Shown here piece after piece: positions 25,962-34,014 of a stretch of 64,000 nucleotides of DNA (positions within the stretch are counted from its first letter, which is position 1; every line of letters begins with the position of its first letter). This DNA is from Pontiella sulfatireligans. Its GTDB lineage: Bacteria > Verrucomicrobiota > Kiritimatiellia > Kiritimatiellales > Pontiellaceae. The stretch covers positions 2,551,458 to 2,615,457 of the forward strand of contig NZ_CAAHFH010000002.1 of assembly GCF_900890705.1 (NCBI RefSeq), in the 5' to 3' direction. A model generated the notes under the pieces. That model saw nothing but the letters and a program-made list of their open reading frames with translations, was not told where the DNA came from and searched no databases. Made by a program: the position numbers and the translations under genes.

Positions 25962-26856
25962 TGTCACTCAAAGCCTCCGTCGTATCATCGGTTTTATTTG
26001 GATTATGCTTTCTTCGTCTGGCAACAGCGAATCAGTCGCCGAATATTATCCTGATCCTTGCGGATGATCAGGAATGGAATGCGCTTTCGACTCTGGCCGA
26101 TCCCGACATACCCCAATCGGGCAGTCCATATTTCCAAACGCCGAATCTTGATCAGCTGGCCCAAGGGGGCATGCGGTTTTCGTGGGCATATTCCGGCGGG
26201 CCGACCTGCTCGCCCAGTCGCCATGCCATCCAGTTCGGCCGCTCTCCTGCCAGCTTGGGCATCGTTGGTTATGCGAAGAACGTCAAAAGCGTTAAAGCTG
26301 ATAATCGCGACGCTTTGGCCACGGTTTTGAAGCGGGGGTGTCCGGGCTACATCGCAGCGCATTTTGGTAAATGGCATATGATGCCGTTGCCCGAAGACTT
26401 GGGGTTTGATGTCAACGATGGCCCGAATGGAAACGAAGGAGGGGGATTCTAGCCGTTCGGACGATCCGAAGCTGATCTATTCGCTGACTCGCAAGGCTGA
26501 AAATTTTCTGGAAAAACAGGCAGACTCGGGGGAACCTTTTTTCCTGCAGGTGTCGCATTATGCCAATCATTTGAAATACCAGGCGTTGCCGGAAACGGTG
26601 GAAAAATATGAAAATGAGCGGGTGGAGTTTAAAACGGAATATCACCATGATGCGCTTTGGGCGGCCATGAATGAAAACCTCGATGAATCGGTCGGGCGGA
26701 TTCTTGCCAAGTTGGAGGAGTTGGGGCTGAAGGAGAGTACTTATGTCATTTATACCGCCGACAACGGATATGAAAATAAGACGGATGCCAAGACGCCTGC
26801 TCACGAGCGCGGATTCTATAAAGCCTATCCGCAACGCGCACATAAATATACCCTTA

Positions 26857-27139
26857 CAGTGGTTCTGAGCAATCTGACCGTGAGTCAAGAGTATGAAGTG
26901 CAACTGTTCTTCGCGCAGAATTATAATGATGTAAATGAATATATTATCATGGATTTAGGTGCGGTTAATGAATTCGGAAGTCTTGCTTCGACCCAGCATA
27001 GAGGTCCCGATCGGGCGGGGATTGTTATAACCGGATCTTTTGTTGCGGATGCCTCCAGCCAAATGTTCTCCATCAATCTGGATGGTGACAAAGGGCCGGG
27101 GAAAGGGATTATAAGTGGCTACCAGCTTCGTGCCATTGA
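26857..27139 (+). repeat. 283-bp direct repeat, copy 1 (binding-domain segment)
   Basis: This segment aligns with 28771-29053 without gaps and with few substitutions. Both encode 'VVLSNLTV.QEYEVQLFFAQN...' through 'GYQLRAI', the second half of a beta-sandwich domain that may bind carbohydrate. In this copy the upstream half of the domain is missing, so the repeat marks the edge of an internal deletion or recombination within the decayed sulfatase gene. Confidence 0.85.
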
Positions 27140-28770
27140 AAACCCTTCCAGTGAGCTACCGCCGAATATTATTCTGATTTATTCAGACGATCAGGGGTGG
27201 AATTCCACTTCCACCCGAATGGATCCGAATGTGCCCGGATCAAAGAGCGATTTCTACCAGACACCGAATCTGGACCGGTTTTGTGCGGAGGGCATGCGCT
27301 TTGCAGATGGCTATTCTCCTAACAACGTTTGTGGGCCGTCACGAAATAGCATTTTATTCGGCGTTTCGCCTTCCAAGGCCCGCATCATCAGTCTCACTGA
27401 TTACAGCCAACGACAATATGGAGATTCGACCTAGGCTTTGCCGAATCTGATCAAGCAGGCGGATTCACGCTATGTGACTGCTCACTATGGCAAGTGGCAC
27501 ATTATCGACAGGGATCCAGCTGAGTGTGGTTATGACTTTTCGGATGGGAAAACAGATAATACCGACGCGAATCGACCGGAAGACAAGGTGGTCGGTAACC
27601 CTGATCCCAAGCGGATTTTTGAACTGACGGATCGTTCGATTGATTTTATTGAAACGCAACATGCAGCAGGCAACCCGTTCTTCCTTCAGATATCACATTA
27701 TGCGGTTCATTGGGGATTTAGAGGAAGCCCGGATATGTTGGATAAGTATGGTGATCTGTATGATGCCGGTTTGCCGGAGGATCAACGCCATACGGATTGG
27801 GTTTACGCTGCAATGAACGAAGATCTGGATGCTGGCGTAGGGAGTATTCTTGATGCACTTGATAATTTGGGTCTGACCAATAATACCTATGTTTTCTTTA
27901 CGTCTGACAATGGGTACCAGCTTTATGCCACAGACGATGCATCCTCGCTGGTGAAGGAGCTTTACAGTCCAGAGACCAAAAGCTTTCCCTTGAGCTATGG
28001 GAAAACATACCTCTATGAAGGAGGGATACGTGTTCCGTTTATTGTTCGTGGCCCCGGAATTGCAAAAAACTCGGTATGCCGTGTGCCGGTGGTCGGCTAC
28101 GATTTGATGCCGACCTTCCTTGATCTGATCAATCCCGGAAGCCTGCCGCCGTCCTATACTGAAGGCGGGAATCTGGTTCCTTTGCTGAAAAATGCCGGCG
28201 TTGGAACAGTTGAGCGTCCTGACGACTTTTTTATATTTCAGGAAGATGGCGCAATTTCTATGCGTAAAGGCGATTATAAGATCGTATTTGAACCCATGTT
28301 GCCGGCCGTTGTTAAATTTGAGGTGCCGGAAAAATTGTACTGTTTCAATCTGAGTAATGATATTAGCGAAACGAATGACCTCGCCGCTCTGGAGCCTACC
28401 ATCGTTTTTGAGATGTATCAGGAAGCGATGGACTACCTGCAAAGTGTGAACGGGAATATTCCGAATATTCCGATTATACCGTTGACGAATAATCTGTCGA
28501 TTGAATGGTCTGCGCAGACCATAAGCAACGCCTCTGCTGTTTCCAACCGTGGCACCCTTCTTGAGGCTCTCAATTTCAACGATGAAGCGACTACCAACGA
28601 TGCAATAATTAATGGGGTAACGTTTTCAAGTTTTGACGGGGATAATACAAGTTCAGCGGTTTATTTCAGCTCAGGGCACAATCTTGCGGCCGATACGGAT
28701 CGCTACCTGATTCCTCCTGGTGTCGTGGCATTTGATACCTTGCTTTCACACCTCGTGTTTGGGGCCGATG

Positions 28771-29053
28771 CAGTGGTTCTGAGCAATCTGACCGTGGGTC
28801 AAGAGTATGAAGTGCAACTGTTCTTTGCGCAAAATTGGAATAGTGTAACTGAATATATTATCATGGATCTAGGTGCGGTTAATGAACTGGGAAGTCTTGC
28901 TTCGACCCAGTATAGAGGTTCCGATCGGACGGGGATTGTTATAACCGGATCTTTTGTTGCGAATGCCTCCAGCCAAATGTTCTCCATCAATCTTGATGGC
29001 AGCAAAGGGGCGGGGAAAGGGATCATAAATGGCTACCAGCTTCGAGCCATTGA
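28771..29053 (+). repeat. 283-bp direct repeat, copy 2 (binding-domain segment)
   Basis: This copy lies in the complete version of the domain, which starts near 28490 ('LSIEWSAQTISN...RGTLLEALNFNDEA') and ends with 'GYQLRAIDS'. It matches 26857-27139 over its full length. A third partial copy of the upstream half of the domain is encoded at 29729-29917. Confidence 0.85.
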
Positions 29054-29282
29054 TAGTACATCACGCCCCGTTATAACCGATTTTATTGTTAATCCGAACG
29101 GCACGGTTTCCGTAAACTGGAGTTCTGGGTCGGGATCGACCTATTCGCTTCTCTCCACCACCAATCTATCGGATTCGGTTTCCAGTTGGACGGTTGTAAC
29201 TAACAATATCCCGGATGGTTCTTTCCAACCCGCTGAGATGTATTCCGATCAGGAGCGGTTCTTTATGATCGAGAAAAACTAA

Positions 29283-29728
29283 GTCTTGTTGGCTACGCAA
29301 TAGAACCCAGAAATCGGTAGCTCAGTGCTCTATAATTCAACTCTTTTGGACGTGTGTTAGAATGAATGTAAGCGTCCGACTTTTCACCCCTGTTCGGAGT
29401 CACGGGCGGCTTTCCATTCTGCGGGGGTGTAGTCCTTAGCGGTACGGTTGGTCATGTACGGTAATCCGGTTGCGCGAGCGATTCGAAAAAACAAACAGCG
29501 CCCCGTCCTCCGGGATGTCGCCGAGTTCGTTGCGCGCAACCGCATACAAGCCGTTGAAGCTCTTGCGCAAATCCACCGGCTCAACCGCCAGCACCACCTT
29601 CAGATTTTGATTCATATGAAACATCATCGACTCCTTGGTTAATTGAAGTCGCCGATATTATCTCATAGCGGAATTTTGGATAGGGGGACGAATCTCGGTC
29701 GCTTACGAATGAATAAAGAAGTAGTAAA
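29283..29728. other. Gap with IS66-type debris
   Basis: About 450 bp after the decayed sulfatase. Only IS66-like fragments on the minus strand are recognisable (annotated separately). No inverted terminal repeats or complete transposase are visible. Confidence 0.5.
29436..29627 (-). pseudogene. IS66 family Orf2 (TnpB) N-terminal remnant
   Basis: A 63-codon frame reads 'MNQNLKVVLAVEPVDLRKSFNGLY...NELGDIPEDGALFVFSNRSRNRI', the start of IS66 TnpB proteins, which are normally about 110-120 residues. It then diverges and stops. Immediately beyond, in another frame (29455 to 29384), 'MTNRTAKDYTPAEWKAA' resembles the start of an IS66 TnpA protein, an order that would be scrambled for an intact element. 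The element is therefore a fragment. Its neighbours are also decayed, so this stretch looks like a graveyard. Confidence 0.75.
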
Positions 29729-29917
29729 ATGAAAAAAGAAAATCTCTCAATAGTGACATTGGGGTTGTTTCTGATGCTGTTGAATACCCATGCTGCAAAG
29801 ATAAGATGGTCGTCTCAATGCATCAACGACGAGCGTGCTGTTTCCTGCAAGGGAACGTTGCTTGAAGCGCTGAATTTCAACGATACAGCAGTGGTTGCTG
29901 ATGCAACGATTACCTGA
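29729..29917 (+). pseudogene. Signal peptide plus stub of the repeated binding domain
   Basis: A 62-codon frame begins with a signal peptide (MKKENLSIVTLGLFLMLL...) and continues 'KIRWSSQCINDE...KGTLLEALNFNDTAVVADA', matching 'LSIEWSAQTISN...RGTLLEALNFNDEATTNDA' of the domain at 28490-29060. It ends after 'TIT' at TGA where the domain should go on for over 100 residues. It is the front of a former exported protein built on this domain, cut off at about 29917. Confidence 0.7.
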
Positions 29918-29981
29918 AGGATTGGCTCAAAAAGAAGGACTATTGGTTCGGGTGAAAAAAGGGGGAGCACTACTACGCGTT

Positions 29982-30173
29982 TTATGCGGGATAAAGAGAA
30001 AGGTACCCTGATAAACTCTGGCGTTGGCGGGTGCGTTTGCCGTTCACCCGAAACTCAAGGTAGTAGTTTCCGCTATGGGAATCACCAGCGGGATGCTCCT
30101 CTCCGCCTTTCCCGCGCTTGTAAAGCCGCCCGGTTTCACGTTCGCTATACTGGCTCTTGCGTTTCTTGGTCAT
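29982..30173 (-). pseudogene. Remnant of a second tyrosine integrase (N-terminal part only)
   Basis: Starting at ATG 30173, the frame reads 'MTKKRKSQYSERETGRLYKR' and then '...YYLEFRVNGKRTRQRQ', closely resembling the N-terminus of the intact integrase at 35500-36981 ('RDYTERGNGRLYIRTKDGKE...IYYLEYR'). It loses similarity after ~55 residues and stops at 29982; the core-binding and catalytic domains are absent. It lies on the far side of tRNA-Leu from the intact element, with its 5' end toward the tRNA, as is usual for an integrase next to its attachment site. It probably records an older element at the same tRNA. Confidence 0.7.
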
Positions 30174-30271
30174 TGTCGCTACATTATTCGTCTTTAGGTA
30201 GTTCTTGCGTGCGATGCATTCTGTTCTCTTCTGATAGAAACGGTAAGGGGGAAGGGTGGTTTGATCAAGAA

Positions 30272-30292
30272 AAGTACCACAGAAGTACCACA
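30272..30292 (+). repeat. Short tandem repeat next to the integrase remnant (possible arm site)
   Basis: Two near-copies of 'aagtaccaca' occur 11 bp apart (30272-30281 and 30283-30292) between the integrase remnant and tRNA-Leu. The spacing mirrors the doubled GAAATAC units at 30549 and 37043 beside the intact element, suggesting an equivalent integrase arm site for the older element. This is inference from layout. Confidence 0.4.
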
Positions 30293-30357
30293 TGGTGGCT
30301 TGCACTTAAAATAGGCATAGGTTGTAATATGTTCTTTATGTGTAAGTTACGTAATAT

Positions 30358-30443
30358 GCCCAGGTGGCGAAATCGGTAGACGCAAGAGACTTAAAATCTC
30401 TCGGCTTTAGGCTGTGCGGGTTCGAGTCCCGCCCTGGGCACCA
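30358..30443 (+). tRNA. tRNA-Leu (anticodon TAA)
   Basis: An 86-nt class II tRNA beginning GCCCAGG and ending CCTGGGC-ACCA, with an encoded CCA. The D-arm is 'GCGAAATCGGTAGACGC', the anticodon loop CTTAAAA has TAA as the anticodon, there is a long variable arm, and the T-arm is 'CGGGTTCGAGTCCCG'. Its 3' part is the attachment site of the element that follows: a 56-bp copy occurs at 37118-37173. The gene stays intact after integration. Confidence 0.95.
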
Positions 30444-30445
30444 CC
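30390..30445 (+). repeat. attL: tRNA-Leu 3' end, 56-bp attachment repeat
   Basis: This stretch covers the anticodon loop to just past the CCA of tRNA-Leu and is repeated at 37118-37173 with one mismatch (ggctttag versus ggccttag). Two copies flanking an integrase gene define the ends of a ~6.7-kb integrated element. Tyrosine integrases commonly use tRNA 3' halves in this way. Confidence 0.9.
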
Positions 30446-30448
30446 CTT

Positions 30449-30485
30449 TAAAACCGCGTATTTGTTAGTAAATACGCGGTTTTTT
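30449..30485 (+). terminator. Rho-independent terminator after tRNA-Leu
   Basis: The arms ACCGCGTATTT and AAATACGCGGT form an 11-bp perfect stem around a short loop (about 30453-30480), followed by a T run (30480-30485). It sits directly behind the tRNA on the same strand. Confidence 0.85.
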
Positions 30486-30548
30486 CATGCTTGGGCCATT
30501 CCCTTTTGTTTTTTCGTGATCGCCAAAGTATCAACTGTCTAACCCCGT

Positions 30549-30570
30549 GAAATACATCTGAAATACAACA
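30549..30570 (+). repeat. 22-bp terminal repeat, left copy (candidate integrase arm site)
   Basis: The 22 bp start 'GAAATACATCT' and end 'GAAATACAACA', so they contain GAAATAC twice at 11-bp spacing. An identical copy in the same orientation lies at 37043-37064, just inside the other end. One helical turn between half-units fits binding by the arm-binding domain of a tyrosine integrase. The function is inferred. Confidence 0.6.
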
Positions 30571-30772
30571 GTAAAATAACGGGGCTGTTCGAGGGGCTCT
30601 GTTTTCGCTGTTCTTCAGCTTGCCGGGGATTTGTGGCCGGCACCTTCCGCTCGTAATCCAAAGAACTGGGAAAAATACGCCCTGCTGTGGCCTGTAGCTT
30701 CGCCGTTGCTGTCAATCGGCTTATCGGTCGCCATGCGTCAGGCGGTGGCCTGTGGCACGGTCTAGGCACAAA

Positions 30773-30800
30773 AAAGCCCCCGCATTTGCTTTGCAGGGGC
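30773..30800 (-). terminator. Probable terminator on the minus strand
   Basis: Read on the minus strand, GCCCCTGC pairs with GCGGGGGC around a short A-rich loop and is followed by a run of T (the aaaaaa at 30767-30772 on the plus strand). It would stop leftward transcription of the element before it reaches tRNA-Leu. Confidence 0.6.
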
Positions 30801-30963
30801 GAGCCGATACAATGTGAATAGGTTGTGGAATTTTATTCGTGATCAAGTTGCGCCATAAAAATAAAGACGTGATACGGTGCGTTGAGAGGCGCGTTCGTCA
30901 CTGCATCATCAGCAGGGGACTCGCGTTTATAACTGGAGAGACAAAACTACTGGAGCCCGAGAA

Positions 30964-31272
30964 ATGAAAACCGCTCGATTCTATTGCGCCGACTGCGATA
31001 CCGTCACAAAATGCGAGGCCCGCACGCCGTCGCATATCCTTCACCTTTTGCTTTCCATCATCACCGCGGGCCTTTGGGTGATAGTCTGGGTTTTGCTCAT
31101 CCTAAAGCCGCTTGCGTGGCGTTGTGCTTCCTGCGGATCATCCCGCATCCGAAAATACCACGAATTAACCCAGGCCATAAAAGACGTCCCCAAGAAAGCC
31201 AACCCCATCGGCGCCCTAATCGGCCTCGCCATCGGAATCGGCCTAGGGTTCTGGTATATCCTAACCCGCTAA
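30964..31272 (+). CDS. Small membrane protein with zinc-ribbon-like Cys pairs
   Basis: A 102-residue protein and the only plus-strand gene of the element. It has a Cys pair near the N-terminus ('FYCADCDTV'), a transmembrane segment ('ILHLLLSIITAGLWVIVWVLLIL'), a second Cys pair ('WRCASCGSS'), and a C-terminal hydrophobic segment ('GALIGLAIGIGLGFWYILT'). The two CxxC pairs could bind zinc although a membrane segment separates them. 'ggag' motifs lie upstream. The function is unknown; membrane accessory proteins carried by satellites and prophages sometimes act in host competition, but nothing here proves that. It overlaps the next gene tail-to-tail by 4 bp. Confidence 0.6.
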   Translation: MKTARFYCADCDTVTKCEARTPSHILHLLLSIITAGLWVIVWVLLILKPLAWRCASCGSSRIRKYHELTQAIKDVPKKANPIGALIGLAIGIGLGFWYILTR

Positions 31273-32057
31273 GCGCCAGTGTGGGTAACCTCCTTCGAGC
31301 GGTCAGGTAGTGCGCGGCTTAAAGTGGTTCGCGGGTAGTCCATGCCAATGGGAAAGGGTGTTAATCCAATATTCATTTGGTCGATTGCCTTAACGCTTTT
31401 CCAATATGTTTCGGCGGTTTCGTAGGCATTCCAAAACACTTCATCTGTCCGGGGGTCGTCGTTCTCTTGCTCGGTAGTATGCCGGGGGGGATTTCTTAAT
31501 ACCGCTTTGCCTTCATCTGTAAGGCGGGCGAATAAGTATCCAATGCCGTTTGAATTCGTCTCCACCCAACCCCGCAAAACCGCCATTGCCAGCCTGTACC
31601 ATGTCCAGCAGCATTGGTTCCGATTTTCTTCCCGGTCGCGCTCTTGGTCTTTGTAATCGAAAACGAGCTGCCATCCATTGCCAATCAATTTGCTATTCAT
31701 ATCGCGCAAGGCTTCCATGGCTTCGAGGGTTTCCCAAAGGCGCGGCCATAAAACCATGTCCACAAGCTCATGCTCTCGATCAGGCGATAGGCGGGCTGAA
31801 TGGGCGCGGGTAGCACCAAGTAGAATGATGCGGTTTTCATCTGCCAGTTCGTGGCACATACGGCTAAAACCCATCCTTTCGGCATTGGACTTTCCCGCGT
31901 ACCATGAAACAGGGGTGCCGCCGATCTTGTCCCGGTAATGCCAAAAGTGATCGGAAAGAACCGTCCACCACTTCGCATCAGAACCTTGTCGGAGAGTTGC
32001 CAGCCTGTAGGTGTAGGCCAAAAGGTGCAGCTCAAACTCGGTTTTCGCGTCAATCAT
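31269..32057 (-). CDS. Hypothetical protein of the integrative element
   Basis: A 262-residue, mainly helical, soluble protein starting at ATG 32057 after 'aagga'. It is rich in Trp and charged residues ('WWTVLSDHFWHYRDKIGG', 'WNAYETAETYWKSVKAIDQM'), with no signal peptide or transmembrane segment and no motif I recognise. 'FSRMCHELADENRIILLGATRAH' followed by 'RLTDEGKAVL' could be parts of a winged-helix fold, but this is weak. As the last minus-strand gene of the element, farthest from the integrase, it occupies the usual accessory-cargo position, so host-defence or interference roles are possible but unproven. Confidence 0.6.
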   Translation of the reverse strand: MIDAKTEFELHLLAYTYRLATLRQGSDAKWWTVLSDHFWHYRDKIGGTPVSWYAGKSNAERMGFSRMCHELADENRIILLGATRAHSARLSPDREHELVDMVLWPRLWETLEAMEALRDMNSKLIGNGWQLVFDYKDQERDREENRNQCCWTWYRLAMAVLRGWVETNSNGIGYLFARLTDEGKAVLRNPPRHTTEQENDDPRTDEVFWNAYETAETYWKSVKAIDQMNIGLTPFPIGMDYPRTTLSRALPDRSKEVTHTGA

Positions 32058-32157
32058 GTCATGTCCTTACTTTATAATATTTGCGTTATATAGGCACACT
32101 CTATAAATTCTTGATGTCGGTCATCGCTGTCTTGAGCACCTGAAGGTTTAGAAGTAC

Positions 32158-32391
32158 CTAACCCGGGGGGGTGGGTGGCTGGTAGTCCACGCCTCTCCAA
32201 GTCCCTGTAGCCTTATCAAACACGAGGCTACGTTGAAGCCTGCCCATGATATTACTCGGAAGGCTTGTGTGCTGTAGGAGCCACGTGAGCGCGTCAGACT
32301 GTGCCGCGTCGAATGGTGCACCCGGTTTCATGTGTTGGCGAGGCGGCATTACTTTGGCCTCTTGAATCCATGCTGCTGTTTTTTTCTTCAC
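32158..32391 (-). CDS. Small hypothetical protein of the element
   Basis: A 77-residue protein starting at GTG 32391, which overlaps the stop of the preceding gene (GTGA), so the two are translationally coupled. The sequence 'MKPGAPFDAAQSDALTWLLQHTSLPSNIMGRLQRS' is probably helical, followed by a Pro-rich tail. No family is recognised. Coupling to the 67-residue protein upstream suggests the two act together. Confidence 0.5.
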   Translation of the reverse strand: MKKKTAAWIQEAKVMPPRQHMKPGAPFDAAQSDALTWLLQHTSLPSNIMGRLQRSLVFDKATGTWRGVDYQPPTPPG

Positions 32392-32591
32392 ACTGCCCCC
32401 ATGATTTTAAGCGCTTCGGATAATTTATCTTTCAAAACCCGGGCCTCAAACCGTGGCAGCTTGTCGAGCTTCTTCGCCAGCGCTTCGCAATCCGGAAGGC
32501 TCCAGCCTGCACCAAAGGCAAAGGCGGCCAGCTCGCGCCCAAGCAAGGATCTCGCTCGAGCGTACTCTATTTTGGTCATCTGTGTATGCAT
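32388..32591 (-). CDS. Small hypothetical protein of the element
   Basis: A 67-residue basic, helical protein ('MTKIEYARARSLLGRELAAF', 'LPDCEALAKKLDKLPRFEA'). 'ggag' lies a few bases before ATG 32591. It is followed by a GTGA overlap with the next gene. No family is recognised. Confidence 0.5.
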   Translation of the reverse strand: MHTQMTKIEYARARSLLGRELAAFAFGAGWSLPDCEALAKKLDKLPRFEARVLKDKLSEALKIMGAV

Positions 32592-32705
32592 AGTTTTTGC
32601 TCCAGGTTAATAGTTGCTGCCTCGTTACCTCGATGGGCAGCGCACCGAACGAACATGCCGGTAACTGGATGGAGCCGGGGAGCAACCCGACAAAGAGTAA
32701 AATTG

Positions 32706-33272
32706 CTACAGGTCTTGGCAACTGAGCTTCAGGTCGGTGAGCAACTGACCTTCATCCTTGGAAACGATGTGCGCGTTATTCTGGGTAAGGGCCGTCATAC
32801 GGCTTGCATTGTCTTCAGCTTCGCGCCTCGCAGGGTTTGACAGGATCGAATAGTGCCTTGCTCTAGGATCAAAATCTTTCGTAACTTTTTCGACCTCACG
32901 CCGTCGCTCTTCCTCAAGCTTTTGCCAGCGTTCGGACTCGGTTTTGTAGGCTTCCTGCACCAAAGGCCAAAGCGGTGCTTTTTCCGAAAGAAGATTGATA
33001 AGGTCGATGTCGTATCTTTTGACCTTTGCGCGAGCCTTCTGCAAATCTGAAATGACGGTCGCCGGTCTGGTGCATTGGCCGCTTTGCGCTTCGTCGACCA
33101 AGGCGAAAATGTTTTTCCCGAGTTCGGAAATCTCGGTGCTGAGGTCGGCGCGCTTTTTGTTCCAGGCGGTGAGGGCCTGCGCCGTTTCATCGGGGAAAAA
33201 TTCCGGGATGTGAATTGCGCGGATTTTGCCGATCAGGATTTTACTGTTTTGGATGCCTAGTGCTGCTTTCAT
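32706..33272 (-). CDS. Hypothetical coiled-coil protein of the element
   Basis: A 188-residue protein. ATG 33272 is chosen because 'gaagga' precedes it and it falls 28 bp after the ATPase gene. It is highly charged, with long helices ('LTAWNKKRADLSTEISELGKN', 'TESERWQKLEEERRREVEKV') likely to form a coiled coil. No motif is recognised. Its position after the replication genes suggests an accessory role in replication or structure, but this is inference only. Confidence 0.55.
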   Translation of the reverse strand: MKAALGIQNSKILIGKIRAIHIPEFFPDETAQALTAWNKKRADLSTEISELGKNIFALVDEAQSGQCTRPATVISDLQKARAKVKRYDIDLINLLSEKAPLWPLVQEAYKTESERWQKLEEERRREVEKVTKDFDPRARHYSILSNPARREAEDNASRMTALTQNNAHIVSKDEGQLLTDLKLSCQDL

Positions 33273-33300
33273 GGTACTGGTTCCTTCTGGGGTTGGTTTG

Positions 33301-34014
33301 TTATTTCTGGAAATGAATGAATTTTGCGTGATCAATAAGCCGCCTCATTATTGATTGCACGCGGGCGGTGCGCTGTGGATCTGGGTTTGAGCCAAGCATC
33401 ATTTTTGCAAGGTCCCCGCCGGTGGCCTGAGTGTTTATGATCAAAAGTCGCTCGGTCTGTTCCGCGTGGTCAATCAGGTCGAACAGTTCGGCAACAACAT
33501 TTGCGGAAAATGAAGCCTTATCAAGATCGTCAAGTATAAGGCCATCGAAATAATATTCGGGGTCGTCACTGTCTTTATAATCCGGATTTTTAAATGCGGT
33601 AAATTCCAGCGGTTTCCCATGTGGCATTCTGGCAAGGCGGGCAAACTCGACGGCGCGAACGAATCGAAAATGAGTGAAGTCTGAAAAGAGGGCCGAGCTG
33701 CATCCGTTCACCGACCCAAAACCGGCCACAATCGAAGCACGACTTTTTCCGAGTCCGGTTGCGCCGTGAAATACGCCCCACGGCTTAGCATTTCCCGTTT
33801 CCCGGTCGATCATCCATTGAGCGACACATTGCACGGCTTTCCAATCAATCGACTGCGAGAGGTCGAGAGGAGCGAGAAACGGCATAGGGAAATTGCATTC
33901 GTCCGGATCGGTAATGCCATCGCCCCACGTTCCGAAAGTTTCGATGCCGTCAGGATAGCGGCTTTTGAATGGGGCGAGCTGATTCAGTGATTCGATGTAT
34001 GCGCCGTGGTTCAT
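33301..34014 (-). CDS. DnaC/IstB-like AAA+ ATPase (helicase loader type)
   Basis: A 237-residue ATPase. The start at 34014 overlaps the stop of the preceding gene (ATGA). A Walker A motif 'GATGLGKS' lies at residues 84-91 and a Walker B 'LILDDLDKA' about 70 residues later, followed by a sensor-like 'LLIINTQATG' and 'RLID'. This layout matches DnaC/IstB/DnaI-type loaders, which put the replicative helicase onto DNA at an origin. Paired with the winged-helix protein upstream, it makes a compact initiator-plus-loader module that would let the element replicate using the host helicase. Confidence 0.75.
   Translation of the reverse strand: MNHGAYIESLNQLAPFKSRYPDGIETFGTWGDGITDPDECNFPMPFLAPLDLSQSIDWKAVQCVAQWMIDRETGNAKPWGVFHGATGLGKSRASIVAGFGSVNGCSSALFSDFTHFRFVRAVEFARLARMPHGKPLEFTAFKNPDYKDSDDPEYYFDGLILDDLDKASFSANVVAELFDLIDHAEQTERLLIINTQATGGDLAKMMLGSNPDPQRTARVQSIMRRLIDHAKFIHFQK

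Larger units (their letters stand above)
25961..29282 (+). pseudogene. Decayed tandem sulfatase (sulfatase fragment - binding domain - sulfatase - binding domain)
   Basis: The reading frame is broken twice. After residue ~160 an extra G in a five-G run (26441-26445) shifts the frame; removing one G continues the family sequence ('GDSSRSDDPKLIYSLTRKAENF'). At 27432-27434 an in-frame TAG stands where the paralogue at 2165 has Gln ('EQALGNLIK' versus 'T*ALPNLIK'), a CAG-to-TAG change. The first sulfatase (C-S-P-S-R, 'GKWHM') also stops abruptly after 'HERGFYKAYPQRAHKYT' and runs directly into a beta-rich domain. The second sulfatase (C-G-P-S-R, 'GKWHI', 'TSDNG') has no signal peptide of its own and is followed by a second copy of that domain and a short C-terminal 'YSLLSTTNL...RFFMIEK' module. 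The product is almost certainly not made whole. Confidence 0.85.
30444..30963. other. Left end of the element, no gene recognised
   Basis: These 520 bp hold the tRNA terminator, the left 22-bp arm-type repeat (30549-30570), and a minus-strand hairpin GCCCC...GGGGC with a T run (about 30773-30800) that could terminate minus-strand transcripts of the element. The only open frame here (30539-30769, minus) is short, runs through the repeat, and looks non-coding. Confidence 0.5.

Noticed and set aside
26441..26445. Programmed frameshifting or phase variation at the five-G run
   Set aside because: The same gene also has an amber codon and an internal deletion, so decay is the simpler explanation. 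It remains possible for the run alone.
30539..30769. 76-codon minus-strand frame at the left end of the element
   Set aside because: It reads through the 22-bp terminal repeat. Its only similarity, the end 'LLYFRCIS', matches the upstream extension of the integrase frame because both are translations of that same repeat. No ribosome-binding site is seen.
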